The translations under genes were made by a program, and so were the position numbers. Of a stretch of DNA of 64,000 nt, positions 52,901-64,000 are shown piece after piece; the first letter of the stretch is position 1; each line of letters starts with the position of its first letter. The DNA comes from Tillus elongatus (lineage: Eukaryota > Arthropoda > Insecta > Coleoptera > Cleridae). The notes under the pieces are model-generated. The model was given only the letters and a program-made list of their open reading frames with translations, was not told the origin of the DNA and did no database searches. The stretch spans positions 77,036,391 to 77,100,390 of the forward strand of contig OZ023270.1 in assembly GCA_964006375.1 (NCBI GenBank), read 5' to 3'.

Positions 52901-54671
52901 AATAATAGAACGTAACTTTTGACTCGCTAAGTCTAAAGTATTTTAGCACTTTATTTGAAACAGCAAAACTCGCGTACTAAATCCTCGGACTTTTTTTTAA
53001 AACACCCGACCATTATGCATCTAATCTAATAAACGGAGGGAGCCTGACTGGAAATAAGAGAACGTAACTTTTGACTCGCTAAGTCTAAAGTATTTTAGCA
53101 CTTTATTTGAAACAGCAAAGCTCGCGTACTAAATCCTCGGACTTCTTTTTAAAACACCCGACCATTATGCATCTAATCTAATAAACGGAAAGAGCCGGAC
53201 TGGAAATAATAGAACGTAACTTTTGACTCGCTAAGTCTAAAGTATTTTAGCACTTTATTTGAAACAGCAAAACTCGCGTACTAAATCCTCGGACTTTTTT
53301 TTAAAACACCCGACCATTATGCATCTAATCTAATAAACGGAGGGAGCCTGACTGGAAATAAGAGAACGTAACTTTTGACTCGCTAAGTCTAAAGTATTTT
53401 AGCACTTTATTTGAAACAGCAAAGCTCGCGTACTAAATCCTCGGACTTCTTTTTAAAACACCCGACCATTATGCATCTAATCTAATAAACGGAAAGAGCC
53501 GGACTGGAAATAATAGAACGTAACTTTTGACTCGCTAAGTCTAAAGTATTTTAGCACTTTATTTGAAACAGCAAAACTCGCGTACTAAATCCTCGGACTT
53601 TTTTTTAAAACACCCGACCATTATGCATCTAATCTAATAAACGGAGGGAGCCTGACTGGAAATAAGAGAACGTAACTTTTGACTCGCTAAGTCTAAAGTA
53701 TTTTAGCACTTTATTTGAAACAGCAAAACTCGCGTACTAAATCCTCGGACTTTTTTTTTAAAACACCCGACCATTATGCATCTAATCTAATAAACGAAGG
53801 GAGCCTGACTGGAAATAAGAGAACGTAACTTTTGACTCGCTAAGTCTAAAGTATTTTAGCACTTTATTTGAAACAGCAAAACTCGCGTACTAAATCCTCG
53901 GACTTTTTTTTTTAAACACCCGACCATTATGCATCTAATCTAATAAACGAAGGGAGCCTGACTGGAAATAAGAGAACGTAACTTTTGACTCGCTAAGTCT
54001 AAAGTATTTTAGCACTTTATTTGAAACAGCAAAACTCGCGTACTAAATCCTCGGACTTTTTTTTAAACACCCGACCATTATGCTTCTAATATAATAAACG
54101 GAAAGAGCCGGACTGGAAATAAGAGAACGTAACTTTTGACTCGCTAAGTCTAAAGTATTTTAGCACTTTATTTGAAACAGCAAAACTCGCGTACTAAATC
54201 CTCGGACTTTTTTTTAAACACCCGACCATTATGCATCTAATCTAATAAACGGAAAGAGCCGGACTGGAAATAAGAGAACGTAACTTTTGACTCGCTAAGT
54301 CTAAAGTATTTTAGCACTTTATTTGAAACAGCAAAACTCGCGTACTAAATCCTCGGACTTTTTTTTAAACACCCGACCATTATGCTTCTAATATAATAAA
54401 CGGAAAGAGCCGGACTGGAAATAAGAGAACGTAACTTTTGACTCGCTAAGTCTAAAGTATTTTAGCACTTTATTTGAAACAGCAAAACTCGCGTACTAAA
54501 TCCTCGGACTTCTTTTTAAAACACCCGACCATTATTCATCTAATCTAATAAACGGAGGGAGCCGGACTGGAAATAAGAGAACGTAACTTTTGACTCGTTA
54601 AGTCTAAAGTATTTTAGCACTTTATTTGAAACAGCAAAACTCGCGTAAACACCCGACCATTATGCATCTAA
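52881..54671 (+). repeat. 152-bp satellite array, about 12 units
   Basis: Head-to-tail units with spacing of exactly 152 bp between the first four starts (52881, 53033, 53185, 53337). Each contains an ACGG(A/G)(G/A)(G/A)GAGCC(G/T)GACTGG start, AACGTAACTTTTGACTCGCT, AAAGTATTTTAGCACTTTAT, AACTCGCGTACTAAATCCTC and a T-run of variable length. Units differ at a few diagnostic sites; early units alternate two types (GGAGGGAGCCTG/AAGAG and GGAAAGAGCCGG/AATAG), giving a 304-bp higher-order pattern. The last unit has an internal deletion. Confidence 0.95.
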
Positions 54672-54768
54672 AATGCTTGAGCTATATGTGTAAAAATCAT
54701 AATAATTGTATTAAAATTAAACATTTATTTCGTCCAGAACTCAAATTGATACGACCAACATTAAAAAG

Positions 54769-55095
54769 TCTGGACGCAGCAAGTGCGTTATGACAGTGAA
54801 TTTTCATAGAAATGATCTGGCACCAAATATTTTATTATAACTTTTTTTCTTGTAACATAGAAATCTAAATTTTGGTGTATAGTTTACTTTTTATATAGTA
54901 CACCTACCTATCAAATTTGATTATCATAGCTTTTTTACTTTTTGAGATAAAAAAAATTTTCGAAAGAAAACTCAAAATGTTCCCGGAAAACCTCGTCCTA
55001 TTTTCCTGGTTAACAAACTTATCCAAGCCACTTACAAAACGAAGGTACATGCCAAATTTAATCAAAATAGGCTTATTATTTTTTGAGTTATCGGT

Positions 55096-55173
<78 letters not shown>

Positions 55174-55260
55174 CATATAAAAATTGAAACTGACCTCTGA
55201 TATGGGTTCTAGGGGTCCTAGTTCACGCTCATTTGCAAAATTTTTTTCAAAATTCACTAA
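54769..55260 (-). mobile_element. Hairpin/(TA)n element, copy 5
   Basis: Minus-sense copy: tail TCTGGACGCAGCAAGTGCG, one internal unit (about 54900-55090), (TA)n at 55098-55170, and head block GAAACTGACCTCTGATATGG. The terminal hairpin is reduced to AAAATTCACTAAAAT. The minus frame is open from near the head through the TA tract into the unit. Confidence 0.7.
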
Positions 55261-55638
55261 AATCGAAATCAAAATTTTTACGATGTCACAATAAGTAAGT
55301 AAAGTAAGTACTTAGTAACCCTGTATGGGCTTTTATGTTTTCGAAGTAATATATTTTTATCTACTACCAGCACTCCCCAAAATTCAAAATAGCCATCCCC
55401 GCGATACCAGCACAACCCCCCCAAAAAAAGTCAAAGAAACAAAGTTCAGATCAAGCCAAACAGCCTGTATATATTAGCAATAATAACTATAATATCTTTC
55501 ACTGCTTTTCACATATTGTATATTTGCTGCTTTCACTATTTTCACGTACTTTTTAACACATTAACAAAACGTTTGGTTTGGTTGGACTTATCACTACTAA
55601 CGCGCAGTGTTTGTCAACAGTGTATTGGTCGTTTGCAG

Positions 55639-55771
55639 CAACACGCAGCTCTGATTGGAGGTCCAAACGCCACCAGTTGTCCACTGTGTCACAAGATGTT
55701 CCTGGGAGGCGAGGCGCTGATGGAACACATGAAGCACACCCACAAAGATCCCAACGCTTCCGGTGTAGCCA
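55639..55771 (+). CDS. rotund/squeeze-like C2H2 zinc-finger exon, next exon
   Basis: Downstream exon of the gene begun at 1724. The acceptor is GTTTGCAG (55631-55638), the donor GTAAGT after 55771; it starts in phase 0 and leaves one nucleotide of a split codon. It encodes QHAALIGGPNATSC, PLCHKMFLGGEALMEHMKHT and HKDPNASGVA: the closing His of the finger started in the previous exon, a family-specific spacer, and another finger (C-X2-C...H...H). The spacer HAALIGGPNATSCPxCHKxF is highly characteristic of insect rotund/squeeze proteins. The following exon must lie beyond the window. Confidence 0.9.
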
Positions 55772-55774
55772 GTA

Positions 55775-56280
55775 AGTACCTAAGCTAACTTTTTATACTG
55801 GTTTGATTTTTGGTAGTCTGATAAGGTGAAGGGTTCTTGGTTTTTAGTGTGAGTTTAAATAGTACAGGTACATCTGTTTAAAAAAACATACTTGCCTTGT
55901 TGGATGTCATCATAAAAGCAAGTCGTATATTCTAGAAAATTTTCAAATTATCTAGATTTGTTACTTAAGTTTAGGATCAAAAATTTAGCAACGTCGTGTT
56001 GTCGACAAAAATAATTTTATTTCTAATGCGTTTTGACCAGATTTTAAGGTGTTATTTAAAAAAAGTTGAATAAAAGGATTTCCTATTAAAAATAAAAATT
56101 TTGATGTATTTCAATCGGATTAATTTCTGCACCACAAAAAGCCATGAATATAGTTCCATGAAGGATTTTACAATAGATCAGATCATTCGATAGCAGAACT
56201 ATAAGTCAATCGGATTGTCTAAAAAATTATTATTTTGAATGAATTTTTTAATACAATGGCCCTTATGCTCCACCCGTGAT
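55775..56280 (+). other. Next intron of the zinc-finger gene, start
   Basis: AT-rich sequence after the donor at 55772. Nothing recognised. Confidence 0.45.
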
Positions 56281-56287
56281 ATACAGT

Positions 56288-56690
56288 GTATCCCAACTCC
56301 GCGAGAGCGGAAGATGCTACCTTCTGTGTGACATATTAACAAAAAAAATCAAGATGGATGTCATTCCTACGTCATCTCTGCCCAACCTAGAATTAGCTAC
56401 TCTCATACAAGCTGTCCTGAAAGTATATAAACACTGCCTTGCTCTGTTCTTTCAAATGGGACATCTATATATTATGACATTTTCCAATTCTACATCAAAA
56501 TCTAATAGCATTTTATATGGGAGAGTTTCTCACCATTTTCAAGTTATGGGACACCTGTATGAGTGTAACCTATTTTAAGCAGTTTAGATATAGGTAGCCT
56601 AGGAATGACGACCATATTAAATTTTCCCCGTGCGTTACACAAAAGGCAGCATCTTCCGTCCTCGCACAGTTCGGACATATTCTATTTGTA
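56288..56690. repeat. Foldback element of about 400 bp
   Basis: Imperfect arms of about 130 bp. The left has GCGGAAGATGCTACCTTCTG, GATGTCATTCCTACG and ACTCATACAAGCTGTCC; the right arm carries the reverse complements of CGGAAGATGCTGCCTTTTGT, GTCGTCATTCCTAGG and ACTCATACAGGTGTCCC. Noncoding; it abuts the transposase relics that follow. Confidence 0.7.
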
Positions 56691-56757
56691 ACGGGTTTCT
56701 CAAAAGTAGGTGTCATTTTTAGGGTTAGGGGGGAAACGTACCTAATTAAATATAATT

Positions 56758-57525
56758 TTAATGTCGGAAATTCGGCGAAGTTTTCAGGACTTTTTTGCAC
56801 ATTTTTGGTTAAGTTCCACGAATAACAGCTCTAATGTTGTCTTTCAATTCCCGAATCGTCTTGGGAGCACTGGCATAGGAAACCCCGTTCACATATCCCA
56901 ACAGGCAGATGTCTAGCGACGTTAAATCATGCGATCTAGGCGGCCAATTAATCTCGCATTTTTGTGACATAATGTTACCTAGAAATTTCTTACAATCCGT
57001 CAATTCTTCCACCAGATGTATAGCATGTAGCGATCGTCTTGTTAACAATAAAGGTCCCTCAAGTACATAGCGTCCAACTCAGGCTATAAAAGATCGACCA
57101 GCGGCGCGTCGACCATAACTGCTTTTACCTGCTCTTATGATATCATTTAAATGTCGGAAATTCGGCGAATTTTTTTAAGGATTTTTTTTGCATTTTTCTG
57201 GTTAAGCTTCACGAATAACAGCTCTAATGTTGTCTTTCGATACCGCAGTTGTCTTGGCAAAGACTACCCCCTTCACGAATCCCAACAGCAAGAAATCCAA
57301 CGACGTCAAATCATACGAGCTTGGTGGTCAATCAATTCCGCAAATGCGACCTATAAATTTCTCCGTCAATTGTGTCACCAGATGTGTGGCATATAGCGAC
57401 GTCTTGTTGAAGATAAAGGTCCCTCATGTCCATAGCTTTAAACTCAGGCCATAAAAGATCGACCAACATTGACCTAAAACTTTGCTTGCTCATTATCGTA
57501 GAAATTCGGCATAGCATCTGACGCC
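56758..57525 (-). pseudogene. Duplicated DDE (WPPRSPDL-type) transposase relics
   Basis: Two direct copies spaced about 390 bp, each ending in TTAAATGTCGGAAATTCGGC. The right copy keeps MDMRDLYLQQDVAICHTSG (second catalytic Asp region). The left copy keeps INWPPRSHDLTSLDICLLGY and APKTIRELKDNIRAVI (third catalytic region and C-terminus). Both are insect Tc1/mariner-like transposase fragments with stops. Same family as 19985-20300. Confidence 0.75.
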
Positions 57526-57579
57526 ATGTGTTTGAAGAAAATTGTTATTTTTTGGGTTCGAAAGAAAATCGCTCGTGTT

Positions 57580-57790
57580 AATAAGTTATCTGGAGAATCG
57601 TAGTCGCTGTGTTGTAGTGGGTCAGAGGACTACTGGTAAAGTTTGCAGTACATGTAGTGTATCACAGGGCTCAATCCTGGGACCTTTATTATTTTCAATT
57701 TATATATCAGACCTCCAAAAAAAAAGGCAGACGTTACATACCTTTTGCATTTTTGTTCTTGGGTGTACCGTATGGCTGACGCTGAAATGA
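57580..57790 (+). pseudogene. Non-LTR reverse transcriptase scrap
   Basis: Frame reads NRSRCVVVGQRTTGKVCSTC, SVSQGSILGPLLFSIYISDL: the RT motif QGSILGPLLFxIYINDL of jockey/BS-type LINEs, with Ser for the usual Pro before Gln. The catalytic YADD and downstream regions are not recognisable. Confidence 0.7.
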
Positions 57791-58378
57791 ATTAGGATCT
57801 TAAGGTAGAATTTAACAGTCATGTTATTTGCTTTAAAAAAATATATAAAAACCTAAAGGAAAGAATGCGGCTGATGGTCGATAGAACAGTCTTACCGTTT
57901 AAAGAGTAATCTACGACTGTGATGGGATAGCGGGTTGCGTTTTGCAAGCCATGTTAGCCAGTTGACCAGTATTTCTTACGTGATCCTAAAGCAGTTATTT
58001 TCTTATCGCAACCTGACGAATCTTTGAAATGTAGACTATGTGGATCACTAAGAATTTACAGGTTGTCCGAATCCTACGTTGTGTATGACCCAGCATTGCT
58101 GGCTGTTGATAAACAGATATTGCAGCTTATACAGAATTCATGCATCCTGTTTGTTTATAATACATATTTGGAAATATGACCATATAAGTTTTATGTATTT
58201 ACGAGAAGGTGTGCCCAAAATGGACGAGTTGAGACTTTTACATTTGTTGTTCACAAAATTCAGACAAACGGTCAGCCTTTACGCAGTCCGTGCGATATCT
58301 ATTGGGATAGAATTCCAAGCAAAGAATAAGCCAATAAAGCTCCGTTATCAGAACTACCGTCTCTTGAAATTTTCCGCG

Positions 58379-58383
<5 letters not shown>

Positions 58384-58477
<94 letters not shown>

Positions 58478-58501
58478 ATGATATGATATGATATGATATG
58501 A
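58384..58501. repeat. (TA)n and (GATAT)n microsatellites
   Basis: About 90 bases of TA repeats followed by five or six GATAT repeats, directly 3' of a transposase relic on the minus strand. Confidence 0.9.
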
Positions 58502-59330
58502 TTAATTTTCCAAATCATCTTCATCGCTAGAACTTTCACTATCAGAAGCTTTTATACTCAAGTCTTCTACTACCACATCAACTCCAATCTCATTTTGCAA
58601 GTAATTATCTTTCACTTTAACAACATGTTGGCAACATTTCATACAGTCTTCGACACTAACTGGTGAATATTCTTCTTCTGTGAGAGTTTTCACATCACAC
58701 ATTTCGTCAATAAAGGATTTTTCTTTTCTACGTTGTTTTTAACTTGAGCCCTTAATATTTCAATCCGATTTAAATCAGGATGGTAGGGTGGGAGTTTCAA
58801 TGCCGCGTGTCCGCTTTCTTGGAGTAGAGGATCGAATTTGTATACAATGTGTTGTTTTTTATTATGTTTAATAATTTTATAGCTGTGGTTTAGACAAATT
58901 CGGCGAAAAGGGTGTATTTATACTTATTAACCAATCTACCATATATGGGTTTCTTGAGTTTCATGTAGGTGCTTTCTGTTCTTGTACATTATGATATGGT
59001 GCATTACCAGTTACAACAGCACAGTTTGGGGAAAGATTTGGAATCAATTTCTCTTTAAACCGCTTCTCATAATTTTGCGAGTTCATGTGGTCGTGGTAGT
59101 CCCCGAATTTGGACCGACATTTAAAAAGCAACAGGCAGTTAGGGACAAAACGCATTTCTCCACTGGCGTGAACAATAACTAATCGATTGCCTTTAGATAT
59201 AATGATGTATCTTATTTTCATTTCAAAAATTGTCTTAAAATAATTTAACACGTTAAGTACGATACTCTTCGGCTGGGAATTAAATTCTTTTCTTTTATTT
59301 TTCACCTTTATTGATTTATCTTAATAAGAA
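58502..59330 (-). pseudogene. DDE_3-type transposase relic (Tc1/mariner superfamily)
   Basis: Minus-strand order: GNRLVIVHASGEMRFVPNCL, LLFKCRSKFGDYHDHMNSQN, FKEKLIPNLSPNCAVVTGNA, PYHNVQEQKAPT, then a frame-broken LPPYHPDLNRIEIL region, and an acidic C-terminus SDSESSSDEDDLEN. In relatives the central motif is V-x-D-N-A-x-Y-H-N; here the Asp is Gly (VVTGNAPYHN), so a catalytic residue is lost. Several stops are present between 58690 and 58960. The N-terminal HTH part is missing. Confidence 0.75.
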
Positions 59331-59334
59331 ATAA

Positions 59335-60215
59335 CATTAAAAAGGCAGAGGACGATACACTTACGAAGAAACACGCTTTTGTAACTGCAAAACACAGTAT
59401 GCAAGCTGTCACGGTGAACGCCACGCCGACAGCTTCTTTTGTACAACCTCGGGTGTCGAATGCGGAACAAATATCGTACCGACTCTACCTGGCATTAAAA
59501 TATGATGACCAGGGAGCACCGATAAATAGGTCAGGGGCCCAGCATAACGATCCGTCCTCATATATTCAAAATCCTTTTGTTCTGCAGGAGACGCAGTGTG
59601 AAGAATCAGTTACGAATTCGCCCTCGTATCTTGTTACAGATGTACCTGTACTATTATTAAAACTGTTTTATTACTAACTGGTATGAAAGACTTTTGGTTT
59701 CTGTATTTTTTGTTCGTCCTTTCCACGAAACCGTATCCATTTTTTGAAACCTTTCATAAAAGTAGAGCGTTTTGTAGACGCTTTAAGAGTCGGTTTGATG
59801 GTTAATCCAGTTTATTATGGTTGATGCACTTACCTATTTCATCGGAATAAATTCAACTGCATTTGTATATGTATTATTGAAACCTAAAGACTTGTAAATA
59901 GTGTTACTTGTTTTAAAAACTTGTATTTAAAATCAATATTAAAATATGTTTATAAATAAAGAAGTAAACTCATTACTTCTTAGGTAAAACGATATGATGC
60001 TGTGAAAGAGAAACCGCTTGGTGATAAGCTGAGAACGCTAAGCGGTAGCGGTAAGCAGCTGAGTAAACTGCGAAGTAGCTGTGAGGCATTATTCATCTGA
60101 CATATATTGGTAAAGTCTGTATAATTGTCCTTAATTAGAAGTTAGATTTTTGAAAAATCTAATTAGAAACATTTTTAAACAGAAAAAACACCTTCCGAAG
60201 ATGCGTATATTACAT
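59335..60215. other. Intron sequence with an unassigned open frame
   Basis: A plus-strand frame at 59399-59677 (92 codons; QPRVSNAEQISYRLYLALKY within it) has near-normal composition but no family I recognise and no clear splice context. Near 60010-60075 is an imperfect repeat of AAGCGGTAGCGGTAAGCAG-type sequence. Confidence 0.35.
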
Positions 60216-60219
60216 CCTA

Positions 60220-60370
60220 ATGGGTAAGTACACTTGGAGAACCCAAATCACCACAACAAATTTTAAACAACCTGCCGATCGTTTCACTAACGAAGTTAAC
60301 GTCATCAGTGGATGAAAAATTATAAATGTTTCACGACTCCAACTGTGTTTATATACTGTACAGGTACTCG
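60220..60370 (-). repeat. Penelope-type repeat with hammerhead-like motif
   Basis: Minus-strand motif at 60271-60312: TCCA, intact CTGATGA, stem CGTTAAC-TTC-GTTAGTG, AAACGATCG, GC, AGG. The flank GTACACTTGGAGAACCCAAA is at about 60229. The core heptamer is intact, but the cleavage triplet differs from the usual GTC. Confidence 0.6.
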
Positions 60371-60498
60371 GTTTACACGCTCGAGGGTGGTCCAAACAAA
60401 ATTATCCGTTATATTCAGCCACGTTCTTAATATGCCCTAATTCTTTGCTATATCTATTTCTACTTAAGGAAAAATGTATTAACCAATTTACTAAAAAA

Positions 60499-61744
<1,246 letters not shown>

Positions 61745-61884
61745 AAAAGATTCAACTAGCCATTTTTTCTGTCATACGCACGCACATAGATCTTGCATTG
61801 CCTGGCAGATTTCGGATAGTTAATAATCACCACGTAGATAAAGAGAAACTAAAATTATTCAGACATGATGGACAACCAGGACAG

Positions 61885-62875
61885 CTAAACACTGTATATA
61901 GCTTTAGCCCCTACTTTGTTTCTTCCCTACATCAATGACCTCCTCTCTAGCACATCCAACCCAGTTCATAGTTACGCGGACGACAGCACCCTCCACTTAA
62001 ATATACAATATTCTAAGCCTGTCTCTTTGGCCGAATTAGATAAGGATCGCAGACTCATGGAGGGTTATGTCACCGTGGATCTCCAAAAAAATATTAGACT
62101 GGCGAAGTAGAAATCTTGTACAATTCAACCCCACCAAATCTCAATCTTGCTTTCTTTCTCATAAGAGATACACCAGCCCTAGACCCATCAGAATGAACAA
62201 CCAAGTTATCCAAAGTAATGAGTCGTTTTCACTTGCTGGCATTTCTGTCGATCGAAATCTCAATTGGCACCAACATGTCACATCAATTCCAAAAGCGGCT
62301 GCTAAGAAATTAGGTTTCCTCTTCCGGGATCGCAAATACTTTTCACCAGCTAATCTTTATATCTTATATACTTCACAAATAAGGCCAAACCTCGAATACT
62401 GCTCCCACATCTGGGGTGCTGCTGCCGCTTCTACACTCGCTATCCTGAACTCCATTCAGAAGAGAGCTATACGTCTCATTAGTGGCCCTACCCTCACCCA
62501 AAGGCTGCCATCCCTTGCTCACCGACGTGCCGTTGGTGACCTCTCTCTCTTTTATAGATATCTGCACGGGCAGTGCTCAGAGGAGCTTTCTTCCATAGTT
62601 CCTCCACCTGCTGCCCCTCACAGATCTACCAGGGGAACAGAGCGAATACACCCTTTTACTGTCCAGGTCACCAAACATAGAACATCTTGTTATGCCCGCT
62701 GTTTTGTCCCGAGGACTTCCAAGTTGTGGAATTCCTCCGGCGCATGTTTTTCCTTCTCCTCCGAACCTCCAAACCTTCAAGTCCAGAATTAACAAGTTGC
62801 CTCTTTCCTCCTTGTCGACACACACGGTACGATAGTATTTAGGCTGTAAGCCCTCGTGGTGTGTTGTTGAAATAA
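61885..62875 (+). mobile_element. Jockey/CR1-like LINE 3' end, copy 3 (longest)
   Basis: Contains the RT catalytic motif HSYADDSTLHLN (about 61960), then a one-base shift in a run of A near 62090 into a long frame: LVQFNPTKSQSCFLSHKRYT, AGISVDRNLNWHQHVTSI, YFSPANLYILYTSQIRPNLE, YCSHIWGAAAASTLAILNSI, QKRAIRLIS, SKLWNSS. It ends TATTTAGGCTGTAAGCCCTC with an A-rich tail. 5'-truncated; lacks endonuclease and most RT. Least damaged of the three copies, so the youngest or the best template for a consensus. Confidence 0.85.
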
Positions 62876-63059
62876 ATTAAAAAGTACATTACTAAGTACA
62901 ATAATAAGAAAAGTTGTATGAATTCGGTACCGCCGCCAATGGGTAGTTTACTGATTTATCACTTTACGAGAGATGCTGAAAAAGCGAGGGCATGGGGATA
63001 ATGATAACCGAATTCAGGTAGAAGGAATTTTGGGTAAGCAAGCAGTAAAAGTTTTTATT

Positions 63060-63255
63060 TTGTTTGGACCACCCTTAATTGTCTAAACCAATACCTAAAC
63101 CAAATATAAACATAGTTGTAGTCGTCAAACATTTAGAATTTTTCATCGTCTGATGGCGCTAATTTGGTTAATGAAACGATCGTCAGGTTTTTTTAATGTG
63201 TTTTGGTAATTTGGGTTCAAGTGTATTTATCAGTGCTCATCAGAGGTTCTAATTT
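63060..63255 (+). repeat. Penelope-type repeat with hammerhead-like motif
   Basis: Plus-strand motif at 63147-63186: CGT, CTGATGG (last A changed to G), stem CGCTAAT..., GAAACGATCG, TC, AGG. The flank is the inverse of the shared block (TTTGGGTTCAAGTGTATTTA). It lies in inverted orientation to the copy at 60220, about 3 kb away, with a LINE and copy 6 between. Confidence 0.55.
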
Positions 63256-63369
63256 TCGCTTAATTCTAACAGGTCTTTTGGGATTTTAATAAATTCGAAT
63301 GGACCAGGTTAAAAAACAACGTGAAAAAAATTAAGGTTGTCAAATTTTTTTCCAATTTGACAGATATAT

Positions 63370-63560
63370 GCCCGGTTTCACAAAGCTTGATTAAATATTT
63401 AACGGCCGGTTAGCTAATCAAGGCTTCAGGTGACCAATCACAAACGATAATTCAGGTTTTTGTCATGACAACCAAATATTTTGGAGCTGCGATTGGTCAC
63501 CTAAAGCCTCGATTAACTAACCAGCCGTTAAATATTTAATCGAACTTTGTGAAACTAGGC
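63370..63560. repeat. 191-bp MITE with about 72-bp inverted repeats
   Basis: Arms start GCCCGGTTTCACAAAG and (reverse complement of the right end) GCCTAGTTTCACAAAG, continue through TTAAATATTTAACGGC and end near GGTGACCAATC. The spacer is about 45 bp. Noncoding, strongly foldable. Clear target duplications were not found. Confidence 0.85.
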
Positions 63561-63564
63561 AAAT

Positions 63565-64000
63565 AGACGATCGAGAAAAAATCAACGTCATTTTGCATTA
63601 TTTGCAAAACCAAAACTGCCATTAAGTCCTAAATATGCGTAAACTCAATTCAAATAAAAATGTCGCTTATATTACGGACTTTAACGGTGATACTGTATAT
63701 AAATATAAATATTTAGTATAGCTAAGTTTATGCAAAATACTATTTTTTAAGTTTTTGAGCTTTTCTCCTTTACAAAATTGGTTTAAATGACTTATTCCGT
63801 TTTAATAATCAGCGATTCAATTAGTTTGAAGCCTGTAAAATAATAAACCATTAACGAATATAACAAATGGCAATGCCACTCCGTCTATAACTATCAAACT
63901 CTATGATCTCCAGCGAAGTTAGGTCGGTGTATCTTGCATGTAAGAGATTTTTACAGAAAATATGCCAGTCAGTCATAGAAAGTCATGTAGTTAGTCATGC
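63565..64000. other. Intron sequence, nothing recognised
   Basis: AT-rich end of the window without supported features. Confidence 0.4.

Noticed and set aside
53000..54671. CRISPR-like array
   Set aside because: Units of 152 bp are contiguous near-identical tandem repeats without unique spacers; this is a satellite in a eukaryotic genome.

Overview
This AT-rich window has spliceosomal introns, C2H2 and THAP zinc-finger exons, tRNA-derived SINEs, several LINE clades, Tc1/mariner, hAT and P-type DNA transposons and long (TA)n and (TAA)n tracts. That points to an arthropod nuclear genome, most likely an insect with a repeat-rich genome. I cannot fix the order or species. No prokaryotic features, CRISPR arrays, rRNA genes or functional tRNA genes were seen.

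Host gene: only two exons of a conserved host gene are visible, both on the + strand and about 53.7 kb apart (1724-1908 and 55639-55771). They encode consecutive zinc fingers of a rotund/squeeze (lin-29-like) C2H2 transcription factor. A zinc finger begun in the first exon is completed by a His from the second. Almost the whole window is therefore one giant intron, with intron flanks on either side, filled with mobile DNA.

Mobile DNA from left to right: mariner C-terminal scrap (1.45 kb); 5' part of a mariner with a lost catalytic Asp (3.4-4.5 kb); SINE of family B with a 16-bp target duplication (4.95 kb); a 5'-truncated R4/Dong-like LINE between two (TAA)n tracts (5.5-8 kb); an RTE-like fragment split by a jockey/CR1-like LINE 3' end (9.6-10.7 kb); Penelope-type repeats with hammerhead-like motifs (3.3, 10.9, 33.9, 60.3, 63.2 kb); family-A SINEs (13.4, 30.9, 32.1, 51.5 kb, scrap at 37.0); many copies of an element with a terminal hairpin, a (TA)n core and tandem 144-bp units (14.8, 17.8, 19, 22.9, 23.8, 27.0, 54.8, 60.5 kb); hAT and I/R1-like remnants (37.8-39.1 kb).

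The most complete element is a P-superfamily transposon at 39470-48166. It has 32-bp imperfect terminal inverted repeats, a perfect 8-bp target duplication, and a four-exon minus-strand gene whose exons join in frame into a 908-residue THAP-domain transposase with an uninterrupted reading frame and candidate DDE residues. Its 3' half holds younger insertions, including a GIY-YIG (Penelope) scrap and an RTE-like scrap. A nonautonomous hAT element with an 8-bp duplication (50378-50874) lies inside another repeat. A 152-bp satellite array of about 12 units (52881-54671) begins within the RNase H codons of an I/R1-like LINE.
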